Of a stretch of 64,000 nucleotides of DNA, positions 1 through 10,529 are shown one piece after another; positions within the stretch are counted from its first letter, which is position 1; every line of letters starts with the position of its first letter. Where the stretch lies: positions 104,588,255 through 104,652,254 of the forward strand of contig NC_073695.1 of NCBI RefSeq assembly GCF_029784165.1. Reading direction: 5' to 3'. This stretch comes from Wyeomyia smithii. Taxonomy: Eukaryota > Arthropoda > Insecta > Diptera > Culicidae. The notes under the pieces are model-generated. The model searched no databases, had not been told where the DNA came from, and was given only the letters and a program-made list of their open reading frames with translations. The position numbers and the translations under genes were made by a program.

Positions 1-1485
1 GTCCATTAATCAACGGGTTGTAAGTTAGGTCCTGGGGGAGTCGCCTCTCTGGGGTGATTGGCACAACAACAGTGGCGGAAGTAGACCGACGGAGCAATAA
101 GCGAGAACAAAAAAAATTGCACACCGAAATGAATAAGTATAAACGTTGACCCATTCTAGCGTTAAAATATAGTACACATTTGCCAACAAACGAGACTGTC
201 AGCTTGTAAGGCTGTAGATTTTACAGTTCACAAGCGCACTTCGAAGACACATTTGGCTGCAGTAGTGCGAAATCCTTTGTAAATTATGAATCTCCCCCCG
301 TGTGGATGTTGGCACCGGATGGTACCTCGAAAGTCAATTACTGTCGGGGTCACTGAGTCTGCAAACCATTGCAATGATGCCGTTTCGAGTGCCGACATTA
401 ATCCTTACATCTACTCCGCATTGTACTAAATATAATGGGCTGCCGCGCAAAAAAAAGCTTCGCAATGTTTATACATGAAGCCAGCGAGTACTGTGGATAT
501 TTCTGACAAAATAAGGAAACAACAATAATATATTTTGTTACGGTTAATGCCGAGCTAAGTAGTGATTTAACACTCATCAAATAAAATGACTAAAGCGTCT
601 GCGTTGAGAAAAAATAATCGAATTTAAACTCTGGCTGCCGTTCATTTTTTGCACGTGTCTGTGTTGTAATACCATTAGCAATTGATAAATTTTCGCTTTG
701 TTGATGGACACATGTATTATGCAGTTATCTATAAATATAAACAACTTTATCAACTTTATGACCAATAGTTAAGGTATTGATGTCATTCGAATGTAAAAAA
801 TATATCAAGTTGGACGCCGCATTATGCTAGCGAGAGTTTGCTTTCCAAACTTCAGTGTTAATTAAAATATGCTATTCCAAAATACCAGAGCAGACCGCTC
901 CAAATTACGAAACCGTAAATTTTCTCCATATTAATAATTTACCGTCAACCGTGTCCGATATAAAAAAGGTGAGAATAACCATGGGGTCGAATACAAAAAC
1001 ACTTCAATCGAGTCGCATGTGAGAGCAGGAAACCGGGTCGATTTTTGCTTTCCTTTGATTCGCAATCTATCGATGAGATTGTTTCTCTAGCCAAGAGCTC
1101 ATATTTAAATGGATAATTTTCGTACTCGAATTAGAACTCAAAATCGCACCTGCTGAAGGTAACGCATCGTGTGAAGAAGCAATTTAGCCAGCAGCAATGT
1201 TTAGTTTAAATAACATGCATCAGCATCGCTGATTTTACCATTCAATGTCGATTTGAGAAAGGTGTTTTATGAGAAACTATTTTCATGCTGATGTTTTCGT
1301 GTAATTAGATCGGAAATTGAGATGATCTTATTAAAGAAACTAGTATGGCGCAGAAAATCACATGCTCTTTTGATTTCACATTCACCGATTTCTAGAGACT
1401 TGAAATTTAATAATTTGAAAAAAGCGACCTCCACAGAATGCTCTAAAATTTAAGCTCTAATCGTCCCAAAAATTCAGCAGAGAAG
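1..1485. other. Non-coding AT-rich DNA, no feature seen
   Basis: I see no coding region, RNA gene or clear repeat here. The two minus-strand open frames near 400-765 are short, compositionally AT-driven and lack recognisable motifs, so I treat them as chance. Confidence 0.5.
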
Positions 1486-1692
1486 CAGGCCCGGATTGAG
1501 GAGGGGGTAAAGGGGACAAATGCCCAGGGCTTTCCATTTCGAGGGGCCCCCCTAGTCCCGGGGTAGACGTGAAGCCAGAGGGAACACTTTTTTTTGCTGG
1601 TCACTTCCCAGCGGAACGTTACCTCTAAATGTTACAAAGCGAGCTCCACAAAAATATCTGCCCCGGGCTCCCACCACCTAAATCCGGCCCTG
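1486..1692. mobile_element. hAT-like MITE, about 207 bp
   Basis: Terminal inverted repeats: the left end reads CAGGCCCGGATTGAGG and the right end, on the complement, CAGGGCCGGATTTAGG. The interior is G-rich on the left and C-rich on the right and has no coding capacity. CAGGGCCGG-type termini are known from hAT-superfamily non-autonomous elements. Flanks suggest a duplicated target: AGAGAAG just left of the element and CGAGAAG just right (6 of 7 identical; hAT elements normally duplicate 8 bp). The family assignment is inference from the termini only. Confidence 0.65.
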
Positions 1693-2204
1693 CGAGAAGT
1701 TTTATTTATGTTTAACATAAGGCTAAACAAAAAGAAGCTTGTGTGAGAAATAAAGTGAAACTGCGTTATGGTGTTCTACCTTTTCGTATCTGTGTATCGT
1801 AAATATAACAGACATTTCTAAGGTTCATTAACCTGCTTTCTTCTCTGTTTTTTTCTGTTGAAACATAGATGTTTATTATTTTAAAGTAATAAAATTTACA
1901 TTAGAAGTCAATTGCTATTTCCAAATTTTTCGTAAATAAAAGAAAAAGGCAAAGCAGAAATTTATTCCGAATATAACTACAAAGTGGTTCCTCAGATGAA
2001 TGCAACTTAAGACAAAACTTAGCTTAGCTTAAAATTTTTGATACATTTTCATTCTGCTGTTGAAAATGTATCAAAAAATTAAAGCAAAGTTTATGAAAAA
2101 TGATTTTGAATGAGCCCAAAAAACTCCAAATACATCTGCTTACGTAAGAAAACAACAAAAAAAAAAAACAACTTGTGAATGGTTGTAAATTTGTATTTTT
2201 TTTT

Positions 2205-2440
2205 GTAACAAATTACGTAACACTAAAAATATAGATTTCAAACCCCCTCCCCCCTATGTAACGATAGGTAACGTTCGACATGACTCCCCCCCCTCAAATT
2301 ACGTAACGCTGATTAGCCTGACCCCCCTCCAAAATTTTCAATTTCGAGCAAACATCACAATTACGTAACTGTCTCTACTACCCCCCCTCCCCCCTACGTA
2401 ACAATTAGTAACGCAGACTTAACCCCCCTCCCCCCCCTTC
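2205..2440. repeat. C-rich repeat with recurring TTACGTAAC modules
   Basis: At least five ACGTAAC, ATGTAAC or AGTAAC boxes alternate with runs of C (CCCCCTCCCCCC type). They appear as ATTACGTAACGCT facing CTACGTAACAATTAGTAACGC. TTACGTAA is self-complementary, so the block is a set of degenerate inverted and direct modules. There is no open reading frame. It is probably a decayed dispersed repeat rather than a regulatory array, but the sequence alone does not settle this. Confidence 0.5.
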
Positions 2441-2482
2441 ATGCATTACATGATTCGTGTACGACGCCTTATGTACCTAAAC

Positions 2483-3395
2483 GTGAAAATCATGAAACAT
2501 CATTATCTCAGAAACTACACAACCGATTTGAACAAAGTTGGTCTCAAATAAACGGGCTACCTAAAAAACCCTTAACTTTTGAATTTCATAAAGATTGAAC
2601 ATGTGGTTCAAAAGTTATGGAAAGAAACGTGTTCTGGAGACTGTTAAATCTCACTCATGTTTCTCAGAGATGGCTGAACCGATTTTCATAAAATCAGTTT
2701 CAAATGGAAGGTCTAGTTGCCCCATAAGACCCTATTGATTTTTTTTGCAATCGAATTCTTACTTTGCCTGTTATGTTTAAAAATGTGAAATCTAGCTTTG
2801 AAAAGTAACATATTCCGAAGAATACTCAAACACATACACTTTTCTCAGAGATGGCTGAACCGATTTCCACAAAATTAGTGTCAAATAGAAAGTATAGCTG
2901 CCTCATAACATTCTATTGAATTTAGTTGTAATCGGACTGTAACTTCGTCTGTAATATATCAAAATGTGAAAATAACGAAACTTCATTATCTCACACACCA
3001 CACAACCGATTCAAACAATATTGGTATCAAATTAACGGGCTAGTTAAGAGTTAACTAAAGGATTTTATAATGATTAAGCATTTGGTTCAAAAGTTGTGAA
3101 CAGAAACATGTTCCGATGACTTTTCAAATTCATTCGTTTTCCCAAAGATGACTGAACTAATTTCAACAGTCTCAGTGTCAAATGACAGGTTTGGTTGGCA
3201 TCTCATTAAATTATAATCGGACTTTTATTCCAACCGTTATGTATTAAATTCTGAAAACAACGAAAGTCTATTAACTCAAAGATTACACGACTTATTTAAA
3301 CGTAACTACGGGTTGTCTCTCAACAGATTTCATAACAATATGATACGTGGTTCAAAAGCTATGGAAAGAAACGAAATTGATTGATCAAAATATAT
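2483..3395. repeat. Degenerate tandem array, six ~150-bp units
   Basis: The core AACCGATTT or a variant recurs at about 2521, 2677, 2858, 3004, 3155 and 3287, giving spacings of 156, 181, 146, 151 and 132 bp. Two related unit types can be told apart. Type A carries TTCAAAAG-TATGGA-like ends (2610, 3088, 3352). Type B begins with TCTCAGAGATGGCTGAACC and ends near AAAATGTGAAAA (2773, 2950, 3237). The order is A B B A B A. It is non-coding and diverged, so an old array. Confidence 0.7.
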
Positions 3396-3399
3396 TGTA

Positions 3400-4290
3400 C
3401 TATTTGAACGTTCCCGGTATTGCTCGTGATTAAAGTGTTTGAAATTGGGGGCATTTTTTTTTTATTTCAATATTTCTTTAGCACAAATATAACGTCAAAT
3501 TTCACATTTTACACTTCAATTATTACTTCAAATACAACATCAATATTCTAGGACCCAAATAGTGAATATACCTTTATTGGATCGAATTTGTCAATTTAAG
3601 GATGTTTTCCAGAAACCATAAATCGGATTTCAAAATGGAGCATGGAGTTGATTCCCGGCCTCTAAGCATTATCCCGGTTCCTGAAAAACTCACATTGGGT
3701 AATGAAACTGTAAGCTACTATCCAAAAATTTAAAATGGCATCTGAAGTTAATTTTTGGGGGAGGGGGGGAGGTTATCATACTGTTTTAGAAATTCTCATA
3801 TTGAATGATATTTGGTCTTTTTAGGCTGTTGTCCATCAGGGAAAATTTTCCTACTATAAAAAGTTGACTCTAAAATGATATATAATCGAGTCCGACCTAT
3901 ACATGAGTACAGTGAGGTTTCGATTATACCAGAAACAAAAAAAAAATCGCATCATATATTTAAAACCTATTTATTTCATGTTACTTCAAAATGTTCGGTT
4001 ATGCTTTTGGCTACCAGAAATTCGTTATTTAGAGTGAAAAATAAATCCAGCAGAAATTATCGAGGTATATTTTATATATTCTATTAATTGAAGGTTTCAT
4101 GTAAATCTATTTGAACAAATAATAAGTTCGAAAGAGAAATGCTGGGTCTCACCGCTAGGTGGATTAATTTTGGTTTTTTTTAAATAACATTTAATACCTA
4201 AATTGGCTGTCTTCATGATACAGTGAATGTAGTTGTTGGCAAATAAAAAAAAACTTGTCAAGCAAAACATAAAAACGACTCTTTTTAAAA
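3400..4290. other. Non-coding DNA, no gene seen
   Basis: AT-rich sequence with a short G-run near 3755-3770. The 70-codon plus-strand frame at 3875-4087 is lysine/tyrosine-rich with no domain or splice-site support and is treated as chance. Confidence 0.45.
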
Positions 4291-4295
4291 CTTAA

Positions 4296-4515
4296 CTGCC
4301 CATAAATGCATAACAGTCCCATGTGAATTTTCATTACTTTTGAGATAAACCCCAGAAACTTCTTTACAGTACGTGCGCTCTCAAAAAACCACAAAAAAGC
4401 TATGTTTGTTGCTAAAATGATGGAAAAAATATAAATTTTGGTCAGTCCCACGTTACAAATAAATGCAAAACAGGCTCAGAGCTAGGCAGTGTGACTCTTA
4501 TGCGTTTATGGGCAG
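4296..4515. mobile_element. MITE with TTAA flanks and CTGCCCATAAA termini
   Basis: The left terminus CTGCCCATAAATGCATAACA and the complement of the right terminus CTGCCCATAAACGCATAAGA match over about 25 bp. Both sides are bounded by TTAA (4292-4295 and 4516-4519), which looks like a 4-bp target duplication. The 220-bp element has no coding capacity. An 86-codon minus-strand frame crossing it is an accident of the repeat. The termini resemble those of the element at 62155-62770. Confidence 0.7.
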
Positions 4516-4520
4516 TTAAC

Positions 4521-6600
4521 TTCGTTGTATTTGTTGACTGCACCGATTTTTTATGAAACTTGTTGATAATTTTGTTTGACATATCTTCCAATGTTACCTA
4601 TATAATGGCTTCGAAATTATTTTAAAGTAAGATTTATATAATAAATTTGATTCAATCAGAGTTGAATAAGACCAACTATTCATTATGATCACGTAAGTAT
4701 TGTTGGATTTGAGATTTTTGGTCAGATTTAGTTTTTAAGGAAATAGAATTTATTCGAAATAAGACGCATTAGGAGAAATCTTTGGTGCTTATTCAACAAC
4801 AACAATACGCTGGTGCATGCCGTGTCAAAGCAAAGTTGTTTGAACAAAAAAAACCCTGGTGGCACAATATCGCTAAATGTAAACGAAATTCTTTTGAGTG
4901 TTGTTAATTTTTTAAAGAGATTTTAGAAAAAAGCTGAGAATAAAAATACGTAAGTCGAACGAATTGATTTTGTCTGCGGATTCTGTAGAGTTGGTGCTGC
5001 TTGTAGAGAACTCATTATTCATCTTGCAATATTATTGACTTATTTTGGTATATGCGGCTTTCAGACATTCAATAATTATTAGTTGACAACAAATGAAAAC
5101 AACAAAAGTGCCGTTACTTTTGGGTACTAATTCCACTTAAATGATACGGTTCAACATAATCAGTAGCAACTTTTTCATTGCACCATGCTGCGAACTAATT
5201 GAAACCGTTGTGCTAAGTTGTTGCATCTTACATTGCAAAACATTTGCGCTTGCTTGCACGTCCAACTGTAGTGCAGAAGCAGTGAATGGCAGCGAAACTA
5301 TTATTAGAAGGTACAGCATTTATCACCTGCCACCAGCTAAATTTATTGGAAATTATGTTTGGCTGCAGTCTATCGGTATGCGACTGCGACTAGCCGAGAT
5401 GACAGATGTAGGTTAGCAGCATGAACGTTAACGCGGATGAGCTGTGGTCCTATTTCTGCACAAAGTAAATTCGTTTTACGGCTTCCAAAAGAACACACAC
5501 TAATACACAACCAAGCTTACATAACTTCGGTGAGACTCTTAACCAATCAGCACTCTGGCGTGGAATCGCGGCCCTAAGATTGATGTCTTTATTTCCCTAT
5601 GTATTCAGATTAACCACGACACGATCCGAGCAGTAATGAAAGGATGGGTGATGATAGTCGCGACTTTCAATCATTGCACGTCTTTGTTAACCATTTGATT
5701 TGATACTAGAAGGCTATTAATTTTACTATTGCTTGTCAATTTTTTCTCAATTGCTTATTTGCTAGTTATTTCGTGAGTGGTTTCCTATTTAACTGCTACA
5801 AATGCCTTACTAGCCTTCAATCAGCTGCTATTGAAGTAGTGCTACAAACGTTGCAGAATAGAGGAAGCTGGTCAAAAATCGAAGATTTTAAAATATTTTT
5901 CTATACATACTTTAGTAAATTGCTGCAGTTATAATAAGATGAAACAAGAATCTTATATATTTTGTTAAATGCCCTCATGGAGTTGGTAATACAATTGTAG
6001 TAAACCAATAATCGAAATGATAACCTAACTTTCCGATTTTAGGCCAAGTTTTGTTGAGACCACTGTGTGAATCACTTAAATCTAAACGCAGCGCTTTTCG
6101 CATTACATAAAGTTTTTCTGCATCACTGTTTGTGCCGTCCTGATCACGTCCAACACTAATTTTATAGATTAACGTGTATTACTATCCCTAAGGTTAGTTT
6201 GGCTGCAAGCCTTACCTTTATGGCGTAGTTGCTAATATCTGTTATATTATTGTACACTTATAATCTGGATAAAAAAATTGAAATTTTTTATTTGATTTCA
6301 TTTTAATCATCTACCTTTTATAAATGATCCAAGATCACTGGCTCATTTTATTTAATTGGATTTTCATATTCCTATACCAAGTAGAAAATGAGTAAAATGT
6401 GATTGTACGATTTGAATTTCGATTTGAAATTTCAATCATTAGCATACCTAATTGATTTACCTTTCCTTTTAAAGAGCACCTTCTAGTGTATTAAAAAAAT
6501 ACTTTCTTATTTTTTACATATTATAAACAACAGACAGGAAGTTATGATGCAGTATGCAGCAGAAAAAATTGCGAAAATGTTCAAATGGGTGAAGACCAAC
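4521..6600. other. Non-coding DNA, no gene recognised
   Basis: A 91-codon plus frame (5141-5416) and a 60-codon minus frame overlap each other near 5.1-5.4 kb. Neither shows a domain, and the plus frame is cysteine-rich only because of local TGC/TGT content. I see no RNA gene, terminal inverted repeat or promoter that I can defend. Confidence 0.4.
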
Positions 6601-6618
6601 CTCTCTTAGGATTAATTC

Positions 6619-6870
6619 ATGGATAGAGCGCCATGTCATACGACTAATCAGACTCAACACTGGCTGATGTAAAATTTGTAGTTTTGGCCGAGAGGCTTGT
6701 GATATTCTAGCAGCCCGGACTACTTAACCCGTTGGATTATTCGATTTGGGCGCATGTTGTAGCAAGAATCTGCAAAACATCTCATTCTAGTGTGAACACT
6801 CTAAAGTCTAACGTAGCACGCACATGGCGTCAATGCCGGAGAACTACGTTTGTTCATTACCTAAAATTAA
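6619..6870 (+). pseudogene. Tc1/mariner DD37D (maT-like) transposase relic
   Basis: This is the C-terminal catalytic segment of a Tc1/mariner transposase. The frame from 6619 reads MDRAPCHTTNQTQHWL, matching the family's D-x-APxHT...TQxWL block, and then SPDYL. After a 1-bp deletion near 6727 it continues as LDYSIWAHV from 6732. The second catalytic Asp is at 6622 and the third in LDYSIW at 6735. Restoring the lost base puts 37 residues between them, the DD37D spacing of maT/mosquito elements. Several in-frame stops and the missing N-terminus make it a dead fragment. No terminal repeats were found. Confidence 0.75.
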
Positions 6871-7243
6871 GGACACATCGAGTAAATTTGTTGTATAGCA
6901 CCTTATACAGATAACTAAATTAGACAACGTTGATATTTTTGCCTAAAAGTACTTCAAATAATTTATGAAAGAAACACCATAAATTATCGTATTTTTTTCT
7001 GCCGCACGAAGTGCACGAGGTGCGAAGTGTATCACAATATTTTGAACAGAACTTTTGAAATGAGACTTCAAGATTTGAGCAATTTCTTCTAACATATCTT
7101 TTTACAGTTGAGTGTTATATTGATTATTGTTACTATTACTAATGAACATTACTAATGGATTTGTAGGTTCTAATCCATCCTTAGCTTACGAAATAAGTAT
7201 GGTCAGGTTAGGTGTACGGAACTCCTTTATAAAGTCTGTAGTA

Positions 7244-7425
7244 CACTCTTTGACCAATGGTCAAATATTTGACCTTCTGACATAATGGTCAAATTTATTG
7301 GACATCATGATTGTTGTTTGCCCGTGTTTGCCACATGTACAAATTAAAGAGTGACAAACAATTAGTCTTGACCAAATTTTTATCTGTCAAAAAGTGACAA
7401 ATATTTGACGCTTGGTCAAAGAGTG
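7244..7425. mobile_element. MITE with TA target duplication
   Basis: The left arm CACTCTTTGACCAATGGTCA and the complement of the right arm CACTCTTTGACCAAGCGTCA match over about 30 bp and continue into AAATATTTG. Both ends are bordered by TA (7242-7243 and 7426-7427), the signature of Tc1/mariner-superfamily transposition. The 182-bp interior is non-coding with further internal TTTGACC/GGTCAAA copies. Confidence 0.75.
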
Positions 7426-7429
7426 TAAT

Positions 7430-8870
7430 CCAGCCTTACGACTCGTAAGACTGAATGCATTAGAGCTTTCAAAAACCAAACACAAATTCCATCCGGCTAT
7501 TGAGGAAACGCACCCTAGGTAGACTAAAACTTCCTAATTGATACCCGATACCTGTTTTCTTATGTTTTCACTTTCATTCATGGCTTTGTGGTGAAAAGTG
7601 AGACGAAAGTCATCTGACGTGACAACTTTTTCTCTCGCTCCATTTCAGCACAGTTTTGTTAAGGCCGAAAGGTGTGATCTACTAGCCGTATGCACTTGAT
7701 CTTCGCTGGGTGACACGACGGTATTTACGTAAATTGATGCTAACAACCAAAGTTCATTATCTTTCTTCCCACAATCGGACACTCTGATATATAATACCAT
7801 TCACGTTTAGCAAGACTTTTATCTGTAGCGTTTATCCTCTTCTACAAGTGGATGTTGATTTCCCTGGGGTTGTTCCAGTTGGGCTATATGTTTACTCTTC
7901 CTTTACCAAGTAAGAATAAACTTGCAAGGAGCAATTCTACCTTTTAATTCAAAGGTGAATATATGTACATGCCCACATGCAACAATGTTGCAGAACAACC
8001 CTTGCCCAAGTAATTCGTGACTTTCGGATATCGGCACGCTGCGAAAGTACTAGCCTTTTCGAATATATCACCATACATTGAGAATTTCTCTTTCGTTTTA
8101 AAAAAAACTTGTAATTTGCATAAATCCGGATCGCCTGCTGTCACCTGGTATCGCGCTCGCAAGTTCAATCGCAGTTTCCATGGGCTGTAACCTACCGTTG
8201 TGCTACGTCTTCCTTAACTTGTTTCGGCTGTACCTTTATGAGTGGAAAAAGTGAAACCATCACCTTCGTCAACTAGCCGCTGACCGGTTTTTATCGGTAT
8301 TCGATCGACCTGTTCGGCGGACAATAAACGGACAGTACGCGCGAACAAAGCATTAAAGCTATAGGTTTTTTTTATTTGTTTTCTTCAAATCACAAGTGAA
8401 AATTATGTAAAACGGTGACCATTGGGCTCGGAAGTAAACTCTGCCTTTCTTTGGAGTTCACTGATGCACGGTCGGCGAGGGAATGCGCGTGGTTGGAAGC
8501 TTTCATGTAAAATCTGGCTGTCACGAGTTAATGGATTCGGTTGGTTGTTTTGAGATAATATCTGTTAAGTTACACCTGTAGATACAATAACAGCTTTTTT
8601 ATTGAAAAATTTCTTCCAGTATTTATTTTTTTGAATTTATGAAGACTGTATCATACCGTTGGAACGAAAAAAAATCCTATCAAAAAAATCAACTTTTACT
8701 TCAAAGTTCGAACATCAAATCCATCCCATTAAATCGCAAGCACAATTATTGCAAACTGCGTATCAATTGAAAGATTAATCTATCGTCTAATCATTCTTAA
8801 TCATTATAGAGCTGAATATTTTTTGTACAATACCCTACCGGAAATGGGATAACATATTTTTTCAAGTATT
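7430..8870. other. Non-coding DNA, no gene recognised
   Basis: GC rises at about 8.1-8.35 kb, but I could not link this to an exon or a convincing core promoter. The 74-codon minus frame at 7944-8168 has no recognisable motif. Confidence 0.4.
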
Positions 8871-8877
8871 CGTCAAA

Positions 8878-10115
8878 ATTAGCTAAAATATGTGAAAACT
8901 TTGTAAGGAAAAGTCCTGCAGATGTGTAATCTTCGACAAAAACGTGTGTTTTGTATGTCGTAATGCTTCTTTAGTAGAATGTTTTCTGATGAATTGCAAC
9001 TAACAAAAGTTAAGTATAAAAAAAAACTGAATTTTAAGTAACTTTCATGTTAAATACTCTGTAACTCTGTACCCAATGAAGTTAGGCATTTTGTTTATTC
9101 AGCAAAGTTTTATGTTTTTACATGCTTTGACACTTCGCCAAACAAACTATTCCTTTATCTCATAACACAAAAAAGTTAGTAATTTTTATATATGAAAACC
9201 TTCTGTAAAATATGCTCACCGTACTCAAATATGGATGGAGTGGGACAAACGAAACCTACAACATTTTGTAGTATTTGAGCTTAACTTTAAAGAAAAGTAT
9301 GGTTCCATTTGCCCCTTTTTACCCAGAATGGCGAACACTATTACCCTGCAAACAAATTGGTTCATATAACTCGCGCTCAACTCTGTTAAGTGAACCCTTA
9401 TTTGGTTAAAAATGGCCATATAAGATGCATGCTTAAGTGTACAAATCTGGAGGCCATATACGTACATTGTAAGGAAAAATTGGTTACGATTTTTTATAAC
9501 TTCGCATGCTCTCTTAAATGGCCTTAGACTTAGAGGCTTGACGCATTTTACAATTTTGTATGACAAGTTAAATGGCTTCATATATAACCTGATATTGCGT
9601 TTTATAGGATTTAAGTTTTGTACGATATAAACAAATTTAATTTTGCATTTTATGTAATTTCAAACCTGACATGCACATTTGAGCGACTTAAAATTAACAT
9701 CCTTATACGACTGCTGGTTTGCTGGGTATAATAATTGTAAATTCGTAATATATTACCTACCCCTCTGACAACTCTGCTTACGTCAGTTTAGCTTTTCATG
9801 TATTTCGCAAGGAAAACAATAAATCTGGCAACATTAGTGTTGCCGAAACTCCAAAAATCACGAAACTCTCTGCTTACGAGGTTCGCAAATTACGAACACG
9901 CGTCATAGCACTCGCCATTATGATGCGTAAAAAGCTGGATACATTCTTAAGCTTATCGACAAAAAAAAGCTAAAATAGGCTATAACTTCGTAAAGAAAGG
10001 TCCTGGAGATGTGTGGTCTTTGGCAAAAAAATGTTCTTTGTGCGTCCTAACAATTCTTCCAAACCTAATTTTCTTGGAAAATGCAACAAACAAAAGGTAA
10101 TTTGAGAGGATGCAG
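8878..10115. repeat. Diverged direct repeats (8878-9040; 9960-10115)
   Basis: Two stretches of about 155 bp align in the same orientation. They share AGCTAAAATA, GTAA(G/A)GAAA(A/G)GTCCTG, AGATGTGT, a GACAAAAA/GGCAAAAA block, TTGTATGTCGTAA/TTGTGCGTCCTAA and TGCAAC(T/A)AACAAAAG. They lie about 1.08 kb apart and bracket the MITE at 9344-9726. Both are non-coding dispersed-repeat copies. Confidence 0.6.
9344..9726. mobile_element. MITE with CCCWGCAAAC ends, TA flanks
   Basis: The left end TACCCTGCAAAC and the complement of the right end TACCCAGCAAAC match. A second patch of similarity (TCATATAA versus TCGTATAA) lies just inside. TA at both borders (9342-9343, 9727-9728) fits a TA duplication. 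The 118-codon minus frame across this element is not supported as a gene. Confidence 0.55.
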
Positions 10116-10497
10116 GTCATTCATACAAACAACTGTTCCAAAGACACCATTAAGCTAGGATAAAAGTGAAATGCGCTATTGAATTAAGTTCCATTTTTGG
10201 CCTTTTTGGACCACTGTGCAGTGTGCTTAATGGAGTCGCCTAAATGGACTATTTCTCCAGTTTCAATTTATTTCACAAATTCTCGACCGACCGAGGTGCA
10301 ATTTTTTTTAAGCATAAGTTCACATAAGTATTTTGTCCACATGTCAAAAACACAAACACAAGTCACCTCATAAGGTTAACAAGATTCAAAATGTTACGGA
10401 TCGAGTTGGAAACTGAAAATACAGTGTTAAACATCTGGTGCACCAAAAAGGAAATAATATTCAACACTGTTGTCCGACTGTTGTCGGATGAATTATT

Positions 10498-10524
10498 GAA
10501 TAAATAAATAAATAAATAAACAAA
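10498..10524 (+). repeat. (AAAT)n microsatellite, possible LINE 3' tail
   Basis: About six ATAA/AAAT units follow directly on GATGAATTATTGAATAAA. A short open frame ending in LLSDELLNK precedes the repeat. This is the layout of CR1/T1-type LINE 3' ends, but too little coding sequence is present to prove it. Confidence 0.4.
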
Positions 10525-10529
10525 CAAAA

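Noticed and set aside
5141..5416. 91-codon Cys-rich plus frame
   Set aside because: No spaced cysteine pattern of a known family, no splice signals, and the complement is also open.
9225..9581. 118-codon minus-strand frame
   Set aside because: It crosses the border of the MITE at 9344-9726 and shows no recognisable motif or splice signal.
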